Below, piece by piece: positions 1 through 5,600 of a stretch of 7,186 bases of DNA. This DNA comes from JAFGTE01 sp043800105. GTDB lineage: Bacteria; Patescibacteriota; Gracilibacteria; UM-FILTER-43-11. Within the stretch, counting starts at the first letter, position 1; every line of letters starts with the position of its first letter. The stretch spans positions 1-7,186 of the forward strand of contig JAZDNJ010000049.1 of the NCBI GenBank assembly GCA_043800105.1, read 5' to 3'. The position numbers and the translations under genes were made by a program. The notes below the pieces were generated by a model. That model saw only the letters and a list, made by a program, of their open reading frames with translations, ran no database searches and was not told where the DNA came from.

Positions 1-62
1 CCTGTGCCTTTTGTAAGTAATTTCTCTATGATCCTACGGTCATTGTAAGTAAGATGTTTCAT
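1..62 (-). CDS. Transposase N-terminus, probably IS30 family (partial, runs off left edge)
   Basis: Reading the minus strand from an ATG at 62-60 gives 20 open codons to the window edge. The peptide includes KHLTYNDRRIIEKLL followed by TKGT. This matches the usual opening of IS30-family transposases: a helix-turn-helix (HTH_38-like) of the form 'hLt..eR..Ie.ll..G', which binds the ends of the element. The DDE catalytic domain would lie outside the window. No Shine-Dalgarno motif precedes the ATG. The gene points away from pilB. Seen: the open frame and the motif. Inferred: family and function. With only 20 residues it could also be another HTH protein of similar start, or a decayed element remnant. 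Confidence 0.6.
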   Translation of the reverse strand, partial: MKHLTYNDRRIIEKLLTKGT

Positions 63-120
63 GGGCCATCTGGGTTAAGATGTAAATTTTGTCATTCATA
101 TCTTAACGCACCAGGTGGTC
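63..120 (-). mobile_element. Putative IS30-like element end / transposase leader
   Basis: This is the stretch between the transposase start and the pilB terminator. It holds a perfect 8-bp inverted repeat, GTTAAGAT (74-81) and ATCTTAAC (100-107), extendable by a G-T and a T-A pair. The minus-strand text GGTGCGTTAAGAT (about 117-100) looks like the 'GTGC-CTTA' type terminus I associate with IS30-family ends, so the element boundary may lie near 110-120. The other end and any target duplication are outside the window, so the boundary is only a guess. The inverted repeat could instead be a transposase binding site or operator. Confidence 0.3.
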
Positions 121-143
121 TAACTTATTCTAGAATATTCGGT

Positions 144-177
144 AAACCCCCTGACCTTGATTGGTAGGGGGTTTTTT
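144..177 (+). terminator. Rho-independent terminator reading rightward
   Basis: The arms AAACCCCCT (144-152) and AGGGGGTTT (166-174) pair perfectly over 9 bp. After one bulged G (153), ACC (154-156) pairs with GGT (163-165), leaving the hexaloop TTGATT (157-162). A run of six T follows the GC-rich arm (172-177). The T-run is only on the right, so it stops transcription moving toward pilB, either from a lost upstream plus-strand gene or from readthrough out of the mobile element. It is not an attenuator of pilB, because the pilB promoter's predicted start lies downstream of it. Confidence 0.85.
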
Positions 178-185
178 GGTATAAT
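157..185 (+). promoter_or_regulatory. Sigma70-type promoter of pilB, nested in the terminator
   Basis: The -35 box is TTGATT (157-162), the spacer is 17 bp, and the -10 box is a perfect TATAAT (180-185). The predicted transcription start is near 192, giving a leader of about 15 nt before the pilB ATG at 207. The -35 hexamer is exactly the loop of the terminator hairpin, and the spacer contains the hairpin's right arm and T-run. The short leader has no Shine-Dalgarno sequence. Confidence 0.75.
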
Positions 186-188
186 ATA

Positions 189-205
189 AAGATAAATTGT
201 ATCTT
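189..205 (+). repeat. 6-bp inverted repeat in the pilB leader
   Basis: AAGATA (189-194) and TATCTT (200-205) are perfect inverted repeats separated by AATTG. Together they span the predicted start site and nearly the whole leader, ending one base before the pilB ATG. It could be an operator, or a weak 5' hairpin in the mRNA that affects start-codon access. The stem is AT-rich and short, so chance is possible. Confidence 0.35.
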
Positions 206-206
206 C

Positions 207-1859
207 ATGCCTGACGGGACAAGCGATTTCACATCAAAGGCGCAGCAGCAGATTGCCGGAATGAAGCAGGAGGCAAAAGAACAGGATATCCGGGATAAGG
301 CTAAGCGTATGGGCTATCCGTACGTTAATCTTCTTCATTTTTCGGTGAATTCCGATTTAAAGAATTTTATTCCCCAGGAAAAGTCTGTTAAGGCCAAGGC
401 GGCGGCTTTTTTCAAATCCGGCAAAAAGGTGCGGCTGGCGGTCCTGAATCCGGATCTTCCGGCTACCAAGGCGCTTGTTACCGAGCTAAAGATCAAGGGC
501 TTTGATGTGACTGTTATTGTCTGTTCCACCGAATCCCTGCAGAATGCGCAACAGATATATTTCGCGGAGGAAAAAGAGAAGCACGGAAAACTTTCTGAAA
601 CTGTTCTGGAAGGAAAGACGTTTACGGCCGCGGAGGAAATTGAACACCTTGAAGGTCTGAAAGAAAAGATCGAACATTCTCCTTTTGATGAGGCTCTGAC
701 GCATATTCAGGTGGGAGCTTACGGCGCGCGAGCTTCCGATATTCACTTTCAGCCCCAGGACAAAGATGTTTTGGTGCGTTTTAGGATTGACGGTGTGCTC
801 AGACCTGTTTTTAACCTTTCGAGGGAGGTGTACGGTGGGCTGATCAAGCAAATCAAGTACCTGAGCCATCTGAAACTCAATATTACGAATGCGCCCCAGG
901 ACGGGCAATATGGCTTTGTCGTCAATCAGCGCAAAATCAATGTACGTATTTCGCTTATGCCAAGCCATTACGGCGAAACAATCGTGATGAGACTTTTGGA
1001 TACCGCCAGAGCGTTCGAAGCTTTTGAAAAGCTTGGTTACGAAGGTCAGGCTCTTAACAATGTTGAGGAAGCGCTGAAACTGCCGCATGGAATGATTCTT
1101 GTCACAGGGCCAACGGGAAGCGGGAAGACAACCACCATGTACTCCATGCTTCAGTCTATTGATACCAAGGCCAAAAAGGTGATTACGCTGGAGGATCCTA
1201 TCGAATATGATCTAAACGGTATTACGCAGAGTCAGGTAAACCACAATGTGGATTATAACTTTGCGACCGGTCTGCGCGCGATTTTAAGGCAGGATCCTGA
1301 CGTTATCATGATTGGGGAGATCCGCGACCTGGAAACGGCTGAAACGGCCGCTCAGGCCTCGCTGACGGGTCACCTGGTAATCAGTACTCTGCACACCAAC
1401 TCGGCTCTGGAATCCATTTCACGTCTGGTGAATATGGGGGTGAAAAGTTTTATCCTGGCTCCGGCCATCGATCTTATCATCGCTCAGCGTCTGGTGCGCA
1501 GGCTTTGTGAATGCGCTGAAGAAAAGCCGATGTCCGAAAGCGAAAAAGAGCAGATTGGATTACTTACCGCTTCTATTCTTAAGAAGGGGATTGAGGCTCC
1601 TGTCGTCTCTCAGGCTCTTAAACATCCCAAAGGCTGTAAAAAATGCGGCCAAACGGGTTATGCGGGTCAGATCGCCATTGCAGAGGTTCTCCGTTTTGAC
1701 CAGGCACTTCGTGACCTGATTTTAGAAGGCAAACCAATGTCGGAGATTCACAATTATATTTTTGAGCACCTTAAAATGCTCACCCTTCAGGAAGATGGCG
1801 TCCTTAAAGTTTTAAAAGGTATCACGACTTTGGAAGAAGTCTACCGAGTTGCCGCCTAG
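207..1859 (+). CDS. pilB: Type IV pilus assembly ATPase PilB / GspE family
   Basis: This is a cytoplasmic hexameric ATPase that powers polymerisation of pilins at the inner-membrane platform of type IV pili or related type II secretion. Its 550 residues are close to the family's usual length. Residues about 30-130 form an N-terminal GspE/MshEN-like domain (MGYPYVNL at 35-42). RASDIHFQP (175-183) and RFRIDG (191-196) begin the ATPase core. The Walker A motif is GPTGSGKT (301-308), the Asp box is VITLEDPIEY (325-334), the Walker B region is DPDVIMIGEIRD (362-373), and the His box is TGHLVISTLHTN (387-398). A zinc-binding cysteine set is present as C434, C436, C477 and C480. The first pair is spaced CxC, not the usual CxxC. 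The ATG at 207 suits the promoter and family alignment. Met19 (261) is a weaker alternative start. No other pilus genes are visible; the right neighbour is convergent. PilB rather than PilT is favoured by the long N-terminal domain and the cysteines. Confidence 0.93.
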   Translation: MPDGTSDFTSKAQQQIAGMKQEAKEQDIRDKAKRMGYPYVNLLHFSVNSDLKNFIPQEKSVKAKAAAFFKSGKKVRLAVLNPDLPATKALVTELKIKGFDVTVIVCSTESLQNAQQIYFAEEKEKHGKLSETVLEGKTFTAAEEIEHLEGLKEKIEHSPFDEALTHIQVGAYGARASDIHFQPQDKDVLVRFRIDGVLRPVFNLSREVYGGLIKQIKYLSHLKLNITNAPQDGQYGFVVNQRKINVRISLMPSHYGETIVMRLLDTARAFEAFEKLGYEGQALNNVEEALKLPHGMILVTGPTGSGKTTTMYSMLQSIDTKAKKVITLEDPIEYDLNGITQSQVNHNVDYNFATGLRAILRQDPDVIMIGEIRDLETAETAAQASLTGHLVISTLHTNSALESISRLVNMGVKSFILAPAIDLIIAQRLVRRLCECAEEKPMSESEKEQIGLLTASILKKGIEAPVVSQALKHPKGCKKCGQTGYAGQIAIAEVLRFDQALRDLILEGKPMSEIHNYIFEHLKMLTLQEDGVLKVLKGITTLEEVYRVAA

Positions 1860-1871
1860 CTTTGAGCAGGC
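1854..1871. terminator. Small hairpin at the pilB/mscS convergent junction (weak)
   Basis: GCCT-A-GC (1854-1860) pairs with GC-AGGC (1866-1871) around the loop TTTGA, giving 6 bp with one bulged A. It covers the pilB stop codon and ends 3 bp before the mscS stop. The 14-bp gap between the two convergent genes holds no other signal. There is no T-run on either strand, so this is at best a poor bidirectional terminator, and readthrough between the two genes seems likely. Confidence 0.25.
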
Positions 1872-1873
1872 TG

Positions 1874-3100
1874 TTAGAGATGTGTCGGAGGCGGAATTGT
1901 TGGCGGTTTTTCCGGCGCGCTGGGCGGAATAGCGGGTTTTTCGGCTTGCGGGCTTTCATCGTGGTCGCGGGCCGGATTGATTTTATGGGCCACGCTGGGG
2001 TGGGCAGCGGCTGGTTTCATTTGTTCGGGGGTAACTACCTGGCCTGCCCGATCATGTTCTTCGAAAACGCTGTAAGGAATCTGTACCGCTTTTTCGGTAT
2101 TGCCTGCGGCCGTTACTATCTGTTCATTACTGGGTACTTTTGCTTTTTCCGGAACGATGCCTTTCTTCATGCTATCCATGGTCTTTAAGAAGGCGCGGTC
2201 GTCTTCATCGAGTTTCAGCGTGCGAATCGGGAACGGAATGTTCACGCCTACTTCGTCGAAAGCCTTTTTAATTCGGTTTGCCAGATTGGACCTTATTTTC
2301 TGCCAGTTGGCGGAAGATTCCACCCAGAAGCGGATCATGATGTTGATGGAACTGCTGCCGAATTCATCCACCAGAATAAGCGGCTCAGGCTTGACCACAA
2401 TATCCGCGTCTTTATCGATGATGGCTTTGATCAGGCTGGTGACCATGGGCAGGTTGGTTTTATAATCCACGCCTACCGCCAGATCGATACGCCGGAAGGG
2501 ATTGGTGGTGTAGCTGATGACGGTTTGCCCCAGCATGATCTGGTTCGGAATAACCACCTCCGTGCCGTCAATGGCCTGAAGAATGGTGACGCGGGTGTCA
2601 ATGCTCACAATGGTTCCCAGAATGCCGTTCACACTGATAAAATCACCGATCTTAATGCGGTCCTGACTCAGCAGAATAATGCTGGAGATAAAGTTGCCGA
2701 TAATATCTTTCAACGCAAAACCGATACCAAGCGAAAGCGCTCCGATCACAGCCGTGAAATTGAGCCCGTTAATGGCCAGGGCTATGGTGATACCGATGGT
2801 CATTATCAGAATTCTGGTCATACGTTCAACCAGAATCAGGGCGCTTTCCTGAACATCATCACGTTTTTTTATAATGGCGTTCTTGGCCGTTCTGGCCGCC
2901 GAATTGGCCGCAATATACGAGATAACAATAATAATGATACCCGCAATCCAATTGTCAATGTTGCTGGCCACATAGCTGAATAACCCCTGAAGGCCGCTTT
3001 CCGCGCCGCTGACGGCAACATCACGCCCGGTGGTGGCGGCACTGGTGACGGCCCCTGCGATTCCCTGGGCCATTGCCTGCGGTATCAGAAGATTTAGCAT
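1874..3100 (-). CDS. mscS: Small-conductance mechanosensitive channel (MscS family)
   Basis: Membrane channel that opens under membrane tension to release solutes during osmotic downshock, normally a heptamer. The 408 residues contain TM1 (about 52-68), TM2 (about 92-112) and the pore-lining TM3 (about 115-145). TM3 carries the small-residue pattern GALSLGIGFALKDIIGN (120-136). RIKIGDFI (148-155) then leads into the beta domain, with the IPN signature at 184-186 (VVIPNQIMLGQT, 182-193). An alpha/beta cytoplasmic domain runs to about 297. Residues about 298-408 are an extra charged, proline-rich tail that MscS proteins do not usually have; E. coli MscS is 286 residues. The start is fixed by an in-frame TAA 10-12 nt upstream. 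Residues 7-12 (PQAMAQ) resemble a signal-peptidase site, but the stretch before it is too short for a signal peptide. The gene lies 41 bp downstream of alaS and has its own promoter. Confidence 0.9.
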   Translation of the reverse strand: MLNLLIPQAMAQGIAGAVTSAATTGRDVAVSGAESGLQGLFSYVASNIDNWIAGIIIIVISYIAANSAARTAKNAIIKKRDDVQESALILVERMTRILIMTIGITIALAINGLNFTAVIGALSLGIGFALKDIIGNFISSIILLSQDRIKIGDFISVNGILGTIVSIDTRVTILQAIDGTEVVIPNQIMLGQTVISYTTNPFRRIDLAVGVDYKTNLPMVTSLIKAIIDKDADIVVKPEPLILVDEFGSSSINIMIRFWVESSANWQKIRSNLANRIKKAFDEVGVNIPFPIRTLKLDEDDRAFLKTMDSMKKGIVPEKAKVPSNEQIVTAAGNTEKAVQIPYSVFEEHDRAGQVVTPEQMKPAAAHPSVAHKINPARDHDESPQAEKPAIPPSAPEKPPTIPPPTHL

Positions 3101-3110
3101 TTTTTCAAAT

Positions 3111-3127
3111 TACTATTCCTAATAGTA
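3111..3127 (-). repeat. Perfect 7-bp palindrome over the mscS -10 and start site
   Basis: TACTATT (3111-3117), CCT, AATAGTA (3121-3127) is a perfect inverted repeat with a 3-bp centre. It overlaps the -10 box (3124-3129) and the predicted start site (about 3117). This position would suit a repressor operator. The same heptamer recurs twice at the deiminase promoter (7062-7068 and 7081-7087). I found no further copies when scanning the window by eye. Confidence 0.45.
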
Positions 3128-3152
3128 TACCAGAAAATGGCTCAGGAATCAA
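3124..3152 (-). promoter_or_regulatory. mscS promoter, extended -10, overlapping alaS 3' end
   Basis: On the minus strand the -35 box is TTGATT (3152-3147), the spacer is 17 bp, and the -10 box is TATACT (3129-3124). It is preceded by TGG, which makes an extended -10 (TGn). The -35 box lies within the last codons of alaS. The predicted start near 3117 gives a leader of about 17 nt. An AGGA sits at 3120-3117, too far from the ATG and at the start site itself, so it cannot act as a Shine-Dalgarno. The gene can therefore be transcribed apart from alaS, though cotranscription remains possible because no terminator separates them. Confidence 0.65.
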
Positions 3153-4935
3153 TCAAAACTGCTTTGATCCGCCTGAGGCCGGCGCCGATGGATTCCTGTT
3201 TGATGATTTTGAATCCGGAAAGCTGGCCCAGGCGCTCCACGTGCGGACCGCCGCAGGTTTCCTTAGACCATGGCCCCATATCGTAGACTTTTACCTGGTC
3301 GCCGTACTTTTCTTCGAATAATCCTATGGCGCCACTGCATTTTGCTTCTTCCAGAGGCACCACTTTCATGGTGACCGGATGGTCGGAGACGATGGCGTCA
3401 TTTACATACTTTTCGACTTCGGCGATCTGTTCATCTGTCAGTTTGTCAGGATGGGAAAAGTCAAAGCGCAGACGTTCGACGGTGATATTGGAACCGCGCT
3501 GTTTGGCGTGGTCGCCAAGCACTTTCATCAGGGCGGCGTGCAGTAAATGCGTGGCCGTGTGCAGGCGGGTGGTGGCCCAGGAATGGTCTTGCAGGCCACC
3601 CTTAAAGGTTCCGGCGGTGGCGTTGCGGGATTTTTCCTGATGTTCCTTAAACGCTTCCTCAAATGCAGTTTTGTCGACGATCAGCTTGTTTTCTTTAGCC
3701 ATTTCTTCTGTCATTTCGATGGGGAAGCCATAAGTGTCATACAGGCGGAAGGCCTGTTTGCCCGAAATTTCGGTGATTTTTTTACCCGTTTTCTCAAAAG
3801 CCTTCTTAAATCCTTCCAGCAGTTTTTCGAATTCTTTCAGGCCATGGTTGATGGTTTTTTGGAATTTTTCCTCTTCGTCCCTGAGTGTGGCCAGAATTTC
3901 CGCTTCGTGACGCAGTTCGGGGTACACGTCGGTCATCAGATGAATGATTTTTTTGGCTATCACATGGGTGAAATTCTCTTCAATGCCGATCAGCTTTCCG
4001 TGGCGGATGGCCCGGCGGATAAGACGGCGCATCACGTAGCCCTGATCCAGGTTGCTGGGTTTGACTCCGTCGCCCGCCATCATGGTGGCGGCGCGCAGGT
4101 GGTCGGAAATAATCCGGTAAGAGACCGTTTTTTCGTTGTAAGTCTTTTTGGCCAGGGTACCGATTTTTTCAAGGATAGGTAAGAACAGTTCCGTTTCGTA
4201 AACAGTCTTCTTTCCCTGAAGCATGGCGGCACTTCGCTCCAATCCCATACCCGTATCCACGTTTTTTTGCCTAAGCGGTTCAAAGCTGCCGTCAGCCTTT
4301 TTGTTATACTGCATGAACACATCATTCCAGATCTCGATCCAGTTTTTGCTGTCGGTCAGCGGATTACTGTCTTTGGGCGGTTTACCTTTACCCACCCAGT
4401 AGAACATCTCGGTGTCCGGTCCGCAGGGGCCGGTCTGGCCGGCGGGACCCCACCAGTTGTCGGATTTGGGCAGGTAGGTAATGCGGTGTTCGGGTACTCC
4501 CAGCGATTTCCAGATATCAGCCGCCTGAATGTCTGCCGGTGCGTCTTTATCTCCCTTAAAAACTGTGAAAGAAAGTTTTTCTTTGGGAATTCCCAGCCAT
4601 TTTTGACTGGTCAGAAACTCAAAGCTGTATTTGATGGCGTCTTCCTTAAAGTAGTCACCCAGGCTCCAGTTACCCAGCATCTCGAAGAAGGTCAGGTGGG
4701 TGTCGTCGCCTACTTCATCGATGTCGCAGGTGCGAATACACTTCTGGAAGTTGGTGAGCCTTGTGCCGTTAGGGTGCTTTTCGCCCATCAGAAAGGGGAC
4801 AAGCGGGTGCATGCCGGCCGTGGTAAAAAGCACAGTCGGGTCGTTTTCAGGTAAAAGCGGGGCACTTGGCAGAACTGCGTGGCCTTTTTCTTTGAAGAAG
4901 TCTAAGTATTTTTGGCGAAGAACGCGGGCTTCCAT
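3142..4935 (-). CDS. alaS: Alanyl-tRNA synthetase, short form lacking the C-terminal domain
   Basis: Cytoplasmic class II synthetase that charges tRNA-Ala with alanine. The 597 residues carry motif 1 (about 24-51, with LFTTAGMHPLVPF), motif 2 (CIRTCDIDEVGDD at 66-78, then TFFEMLGNWS at 82-91) and motif 3 (DTGMGLERS, 227-235). A tRNA-recognition helical region follows. The editing domain has its zinc-type residues H459, H463, C561 and H565 (HTATH, CGGPH), used to hydrolyse mischarged Ser/Gly-tRNA. The protein ends at GAGLRRIKAV plus four residues, just after the editing domain. Typical bacterial AlaRS is about 875 residues and adds a coiled-coil oligomerisation segment and the C-Ala (DHHA1) domain; both are absent. 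The ending is a clean TGA, with mscS following 41 bp later, so this looks like a natural short form. No frameshift is visible. The start matches the family N-terminus (ARVLRQKYLDFFKEKGH). Confidence 0.95.
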   Translation of the reverse strand: MEARVLRQKYLDFFKEKGHAVLPSAPLLPENDPTVLFTTAGMHPLVPFLMGEKHPNGTRLTNFQKCIRTCDIDEVGDDTHLTFFEMLGNWSLGDYFKEDAIKYSFEFLTSQKWLGIPKEKLSFTVFKGDKDAPADIQAADIWKSLGVPEHRITYLPKSDNWWGPAGQTGPCGPDTEMFYWVGKGKPPKDSNPLTDSKNWIEIWNDVFMQYNKKADGSFEPLRQKNVDTGMGLERSAAMLQGKKTVYETELFLPILEKIGTLAKKTYNEKTVSYRIISDHLRAATMMAGDGVKPSNLDQGYVMRRLIRRAIRHGKLIGIEENFTHVIAKKIIHLMTDVYPELRHEAEILATLRDEEEKFQKTINHGLKEFEKLLEGFKKAFEKTGKKITEISGKQAFRLYDTYGFPIEMTEEMAKENKLIVDKTAFEEAFKEHQEKSRNATAGTFKGGLQDHSWATTRLHTATHLLHAALMKVLGDHAKQRGSNITVERLRFDFSHPDKLTDEQIAEVEKYVNDAIVSDHPVTMKVVPLEEAKCSGAIGLFEEKYGDQVKVYDMGPWSKETCGGPHVERLGQLSGFKIIKQESIGAGLRRIKAVLIDS

Positions 4936-4964
4936 AAATACATGTGAAATTAATGAGCCTGTGG

Positions 4965-4993
4965 AGTATATCAGTTTCGGGCTTTTGTGTCGA
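4965..4993 (-). promoter_or_regulatory. alaS promoter with extended -10
   Basis: On the minus strand the -35 box is TCGACA (4993-4988), the spacer is 17 bp, and the -10 box is TATACT (4970-4965) with TGA before it (extended -10). The predicted start is near 4958, giving a leader of about 23 nt with no Shine-Dalgarno before the ATG at 4935. The 79-bp gap 4936-5014 is otherwise empty. I see no convincing T-box leader of the kind that controls alaS in Firmicutes; the leader is far too short. Confidence 0.6.
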
Positions 4994-5014
4994 ATAATAT
5001 AATAATGTCAAAAC

Positions 5015-5584
5015 TCAGGATGTTTTTGGAATATTAATCAGACTTCCTCCAAAGCCTGCGACCCAGATTAAAATTGAATAAAAGGCAAGTCGTTCCATGC
5101 CTCCGATTCCCAGACCCAAAGTCATGTCTGTTAACAGTAGTCCAAGGGTGGCTAAAGAAAATATTCCGAGTAAAACCGATAATGTGCCAAACCACCTTAA
5201 TTTTAGTTTAACTGAGGTGATCATCATCACGCCGCCGGCAGTTAATCCTATCAAAGCAAAGATCAAATGAGCCATGGGCAGATCAGCAGGAAAGATACCG
5301 ACCCCGAAAAACCCCATGCCGGTCAGGAAGGCGAATAAAGCAAATAGCATATCAGCTTTCCTAAGCCTATACGCAGCCAGCGCAATCAGCAATCCGAACA
5401 AAAAAATCGAAACGTTAAAAAGCAATGGCGCTGGAGAATTAGCCATGCCAAGATCGCTGATGTAGTTGTCGGCAATACTGTAATTCGGGTACAAAGCCGC
5501 AACGATGACCATACACATCATCAACTGAGTTGAGCCGAAAAACAACAATGTTCCTAAAATCGGTTGTGTTAATTTTTTCAACAT
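5015..5584 (-). CDS. DUF998-family integral membrane protein, six predicted helices
   Basis: A 189-residue hydrophobic protein with helices at about 10-31, 54-72, 78-98, 104-122, 131-152 and 164-185. Features typical of DUF998 proteins are visible: YPNYS (32-36) and SDLG (43-46) in the first loop, GVGIFPAD (94-101), H106, and GGMERL (161-166) before the last helix. The biochemical function of the family is not established. I place the start at 5584 (MLKKLTQPIL). A longer frame from 5677 would overlap the end of the deiminase gene by 77 bp and add a polar, non-conserved 31-residue stretch. The start lies 16 bp after the deiminase stop, with no Shine-Dalgarno and no promoter or terminator between, so the two genes form an operon. 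This suggests, but does not show, a linked role at the membrane. Confidence 0.78.
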   Translation of the reverse strand: MLKKLTQPILGTLLFFGSTQLMMCMVIVAALYPNYSIADNYISDLGMANSPAPLLFNVSIFLFGLLIALAAYRLRKADMLFALFAFLTGMGFFGVGIFPADLPMAHLIFALIGLTAGGVMMITSVKLKLRWFGTLSVLLGIFSLATLGLLLTDMTLGLGIGGMERLAFYSILIWVAGFGGSLINIPKTS

Positions 5585-5600
5585 AAAATAAATTATTAAA

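Noticed and set aside
11..52. 10-bp direct repeat TTGTAAGTAA at 11-20 and 43-52
   Set aside because: Both copies lie inside the transposase coding frame in different codon contexts (LTYN and LLTK), so chance is the simplest reading.
1852..1894. CCGCCT / AGGCGG complementary arms at the pilB-mscS junction
   Set aside because: A 31-nt loop and lack of a T-run make it a poor terminator; the smaller 1854-1871 hairpin is more plausible.
2525..2983. Plus-strand frame opposite mscS, and similar antisense frames opposite pilB, alaS and the deiminase gene
   Set aside because: Low-complexity shadow translations without start signals or domain features; each lies wholly opposite a gene with clear family motifs.
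4936..5014. T-box or other riboswitch leader for alaS
   Set aside because: The gap is only 79 bp and the predicted leader about 23 nt, with no specifier stem or T-box sequence.
5009..5028. Possible terminator after the DUF998 gene (CAAAAC ... GTTTTTG)
   Set aside because: The stem is short, almost all A-T, contains a mismatch or bulge and has no proper T-run on the minus strand.
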